NCBI GenBank assembly: GCA_964617105.1
Contig: CAZTWC010000086.1
Coordinates: 3,415 to 11,279, forward strand
Source of the DNA: CAZTWC01 sp964617105 [NCBI: uncultured Myxococcia bacterium]
GTDB taxonomy: Bacteria; CAZTWC01
Direction of reading: 5' to 3'
Length of the DNA stretch: 7,865 bases
In this document: positions 5,982 to 7,865 of the stretch, piece after piece
How the letters are laid out: each line of letters opens with the position of its first letter
How positions within the stretch are numbered: the first letter of the stretch is position 1
Translations under genes and position numbers: made by a program
The notes under the pieces: generated by a model
What the model was told of the DNA's origin: nothing
The model's database searches: none
Seen by the model: only the letters and a program-made list of their open reading frames with translations

Positions 5982-7289
5982 CTAGATCCTGTCCGAGAAT
6001 TCACTTTCCAAATTTAGCACCGCCAAAATTTCCAGGTGATGGGTGCGGGGAAACAGGTCAAAACCCACCGCTCTGTCCAGGCTATAACCATGTTTGAGAA
6101 AATAATTCACATCTCTCTTCAAAGTGGCTAAATGACAACTCAAATAGAGAATATACCCTGGTTTCAAGGCCAAAATATATCTCCTCTCCTCTTTGATACC
6201 CTGGCGAGGTGGATCGAGAAAGATTATATCAAAATTGTCTCCCTTTTCCACTACTTGTTTCAATATCAACCAAGATTTCCCCTGAATTACCTGAACATTG
6301 GTGATTTTCTCCCTTTGACAACACTCTTTCAAGTCTTTGACACTCAGCGGCGCAATTTCAGTGGCAATTATTTGAGTGGCTACTTTGGCCAAAGGCAAGG
6401 TGAAATTACCGCTGCCGGCAAACAACTCCAGCAAATTGGCTTTCCCCCCTAATTTCAAAGCCCGCTTTTTGACCAGAGTTTGACAGTACTCAACCATGGT
6501 TTGATTCAGTTTCAAATTGGCCTGGCTAAAACGAAAACTGCCCATGTAGCCTGACAAATCGGGCTGAATTTCATAGGCCAATCTATTTTCGCCCACATAA
6601 CCATCGCTTTTCATTCCTGGATTACGCCAACTAATCCCCTTTATTTGGGGCCATTTTTCCAACAGTGTCGACAATCCCTTTCCTTCATAATTGTCTCCAT
6701 CCAAATTTAATCCCAATAAAAATTTTTTCTCCAGACTACTATAGAGAATCTCCACCGAAATCATACCGTTTTCTTTGTTCATGGCGGTCGAAACCGGCTC
6801 CAACTCTTGTTGCAATTTTCCTATAGAATGATGGGCCAGTAAACACTTATCTACAGGAATCACCTGGTGACTCTCCCGGGCTAAAAAACCAGGTTTTCTG
6901 TTTTTTCCAAAACGGGCAATATGGAGACGTATTCGATGCCGATAGTGAAAACTTGTTGGCGCTGGATAAAATTCTGAACAGACTTCATGAAGGCTCAAAC
7001 TACAAATTTCAGCCAAAAACTCCCTCTTAACCTCTTGCTCTTCATCGTAACTAAAATGCTGAAAATGGCATCCGCCACATTGGGTGTAAACCGGGCAAAG
7101 CGGAGTTACCCGCTCAGATGACGATTTAATGATATTGATTATCCTCGCCTGAGTGTAATCCTTAAAAGATTTGGTTATCTCTATGGCGACCTCTTCGCCC
7201 CGGCAGGTGTATGGAACAAATACCACTTTTCCGTCAATGCGCCCCAAACCCCATCCGCCCGGGATAATTTTTTCTATTTGAACCTTCAA
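5982..7289 (-). CDS. rlmD: 23S rRNA (uracil-5)-methyltransferase, RlmD/TrmA family with TRAM domain and Fe-S site
   Basis: The 435-residue protein transfers a methyl group from S-adenosylmethionine to C5 of a uridine in RNA, most likely 23S rRNA, in the cytoplasm. A TRAM RNA-binding domain spans about 1-58 (GGWGLGRIDGKVVFVPYTCRG). The 4Fe-4S cysteines C65, C71, C74 (C-x5-C-GG-C) and C149 match RlmD. The central domain ends at FRFSQAN (252-258) with the conserved Gln. The Rossmann domain has LLELFAGSGNFTL (286-298) for SAM and FLDPPRQG (357-364). The catalytic nucleophile is C385 in SCHLATLKRD, and general base E420 is in HHLEILAVL. The TRAM domain argues for RlmD or the Firmicutes-type RlmCD over RlmC or TrmA; the exact uridine is inferred. 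The start is TTG, one codon after the TGA of the aminotransferase gene and in the same frame; GGGAGG lies 14 nt upstream, so translation is probably coupled. Confidence 0.9.
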   Translation of the reverse strand: MKVQIEKIIPGGWGLGRIDGKVVFVPYTCRGEEVAIEITKSFKDYTQARIINIIKSSSERVTPLCPVYTQCGGCHFQHFSYDEEQEVKREFLAEICSLSLHEVCSEFYPAPTSFHYRHRIRLHIARFGKNRKPGFLARESHQVIPVDKCLLAHHSIGKLQQELEPVSTAMNKENGMISVEILYSSLEKKFLLGLNLDGDNYEGKGLSTLLEKWPQIKGISWRNPGMKSDGYVGENRLAYEIQPDLSGYMGSFRFSQANLKLNQTMVEYCQTLVKKRALKLGGKANLLELFAGSGNFTLPLAKVATQIIATEIAPLSVKDLKECCQREKITNVQVIQGKSWLILKQVVEKGDNFDIIFLDPPRQGIKEERRYILALKPGYILYLSCHLATLKRDVNYFLKHGYSLDRAVGFDLFPRTHHLEILAVLNLESEFSDRI

Positions 7290-7292
7290 ATT

Positions 7293-7865
7293 TCAGCCAG
7301 TGGCCTCCCTGATTACCTGCTTTACCGCCATAACCACATGCTCAACCTGTTGATTAGTCATAGCCGGAAACAGGGGTAAAGAAAATGATTGTTTATAGAA
7401 AAGATCGCTCACCGGAAAAGGTTTATCTTTAAATTTTTTAAAAAGCGGTTGCTTATGTAAAGGGATATAGTGCACCTGGGTTAAAATCCCCAGGGAACGT
7501 AGACGATTATATAGTTGGATTTTATCCAATTTTATCTTTTCCATAAGGAAACGCAAAGGGTAGATGTGCCAGGCGGATTGGCAATCCTGAGCCTGTTGTG
7601 GTGTAATCACCTGGGCTAAATTGGCAAAGGCGTTATTATACCTTTCAACTATCTGCCGTCGCCGAGCCAAAAATGCCGAAAGTTTTTTAAGTTGACTCTT
7701 ACCCAGAGCGGCGTGCAGATCGCTGAGACGGTAATTGTAACCTTCATTACATATTTGATAATACCAATCACCTTTGGCATCCTTTAGTTTTTGACTTTTT
7801 TCCATGCCATGACAGGAAAATCTATCAATAAAATCGGCGTCCTTTTTATCCAAACAGGCTACCGC
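7293..7865 (-). CDS. pseC: PseC-like DegT/DnrJ/EryC1 aminotransferase, C-terminal half, runs off the right edge
   Basis: The visible 190 codons are the C-terminal half of a PLP-dependent sugar-nucleotide aminotransferase. In PseC this enzyme turns a UDP-4-keto-6-deoxy sugar into UDP-4-amino-4,6-dideoxy-N-acetyl-beta-L-altrosamine, a step to pseudaminic acid. The sequence continues from AVACLDKKDADFI at the edge, through DWYYQICNEGYNYRLSDLHA, ALGKSQLKKLSAFLARRR, SAWHIYPLRF, LGILTQVHYIPLHKQP and SFSLPLFPAMTNQQVEHVV. The NYRLSD motif is common to the whole family; VHYIPLH and the two-tyrosine/phenylalanine SLPLFP end match PseC best among relatives such as WecE, RffA or perosamine synthases. The PLP-binding lysine lies outside the window. 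The open frame reaches the edge, so the internal TTG at 7853 is not the start. It is 3 nt upstream of, and in the same unit as, the methyltransferase gene. Confidence 0.82.
   Translation of the reverse strand, partial: AVACLDKKDADFIDRFSCHGMEKSQKLKDAKGDWYYQICNEGYNYRLSDLHAALGKSQLKKLSAFLARRRQIVERYNNAFANLAQVITPQQAQDCQSAWHIYPLRFLMEKIKLDKIQLYNRLRSLGILTQVHYIPLHKQPLFKKFKDKPFPVSDLFYKQSFSLPLFPAMTNQQVEHVVMAVKQVIREATG
7304..7309 (-). promoter_or_regulatory. Distant Shine-Dalgarno sequence for the methyltransferase TTG start
   Basis: GGGAGG on the minus strand lies inside the last codons of the aminotransferase gene, 14 nt before the TTG at 7289. This is longer than the usual 5-9 nt. Ribosomes ending at the TGA (7293-7295) would stop within one codon of the new start, so re-initiation may matter more than the SD. 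Confidence 0.35.

Noticed and set aside
6132-6452. 106-codon open frame on the plus strand inside the methyltransferase gene
   Set aside because: It is antisense to the SAM-binding and catalytic parts of RlmD and reads as a shadow of that gene.

Overview
The window reads as an ordinary piece of chromosome from a Gram-negative bacterium, moderately AT-rich by eye. Two predicted proteins carry lipoprotein signal peptides, and one gene looks like a step in pseudaminic acid synthesis; both fit a diderm cell envelope. TTG and GTG starts are common: symporter TTG, methyltransferase TTG, glycosidase GTG. No gene fixes the phylum. The asparagine before the lipobox cysteine of the glycosidase is tolerated in some lineages, such as spirochaetes, but that is only a hint.

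Layout, left to right. Positions 1-359 (minus) hold the N-terminal third of an AGCS-family sodium:amino-acid symporter that runs off the left edge. Its upstream region (360-531) contains a 10-bp periodic repeat array with an embedded promoter-like sequence. Positions 532-957 (minus) are the N-terminal part of an arylesterase/paraoxonase-like membrane-anchored protein that stops early and is probably a pseudogene. The divergent gap 958-1300 holds a plus-strand promoter and a 12-codon ORF behind a strong Shine-Dalgarno sequence. Positions 1301-1822 (plus) encode a small lipoprotein with a ZU5-like segment. Positions 2001-3176 (plus) encode an AAA_14/DUF4143 ATPase with a near-consensus promoter placed so that the mRNA is probably leaderless, and with repeats over that promoter.

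The right half (3203-7865, minus) looks like one transcription unit. In transcription order it contains the C-terminal half of a PseC-like aminotransferase, an RlmD-like 23S rRNA m5U methyltransferase, and a large GH31 glycoside hydrolase lipoprotein. Gaps are 3 and 34 nt. The glycosidase and the ATPase converge with 26 nt between their stops.

Functionally the window mixes nutrient uptake (symporter), rRNA modification, surface sugar synthesis (PseC-like) and extracytoplasmic glycan cleavage (GH31). I see no CRISPR array, rRNA, tRNA, transposase or complete defence system. The most notable items are the leaderless ATPase promoter with its repeats, the 10-bp array beside a truncated gene, and the cysteine-rich C-terminus of the GH31 lipoprotein.
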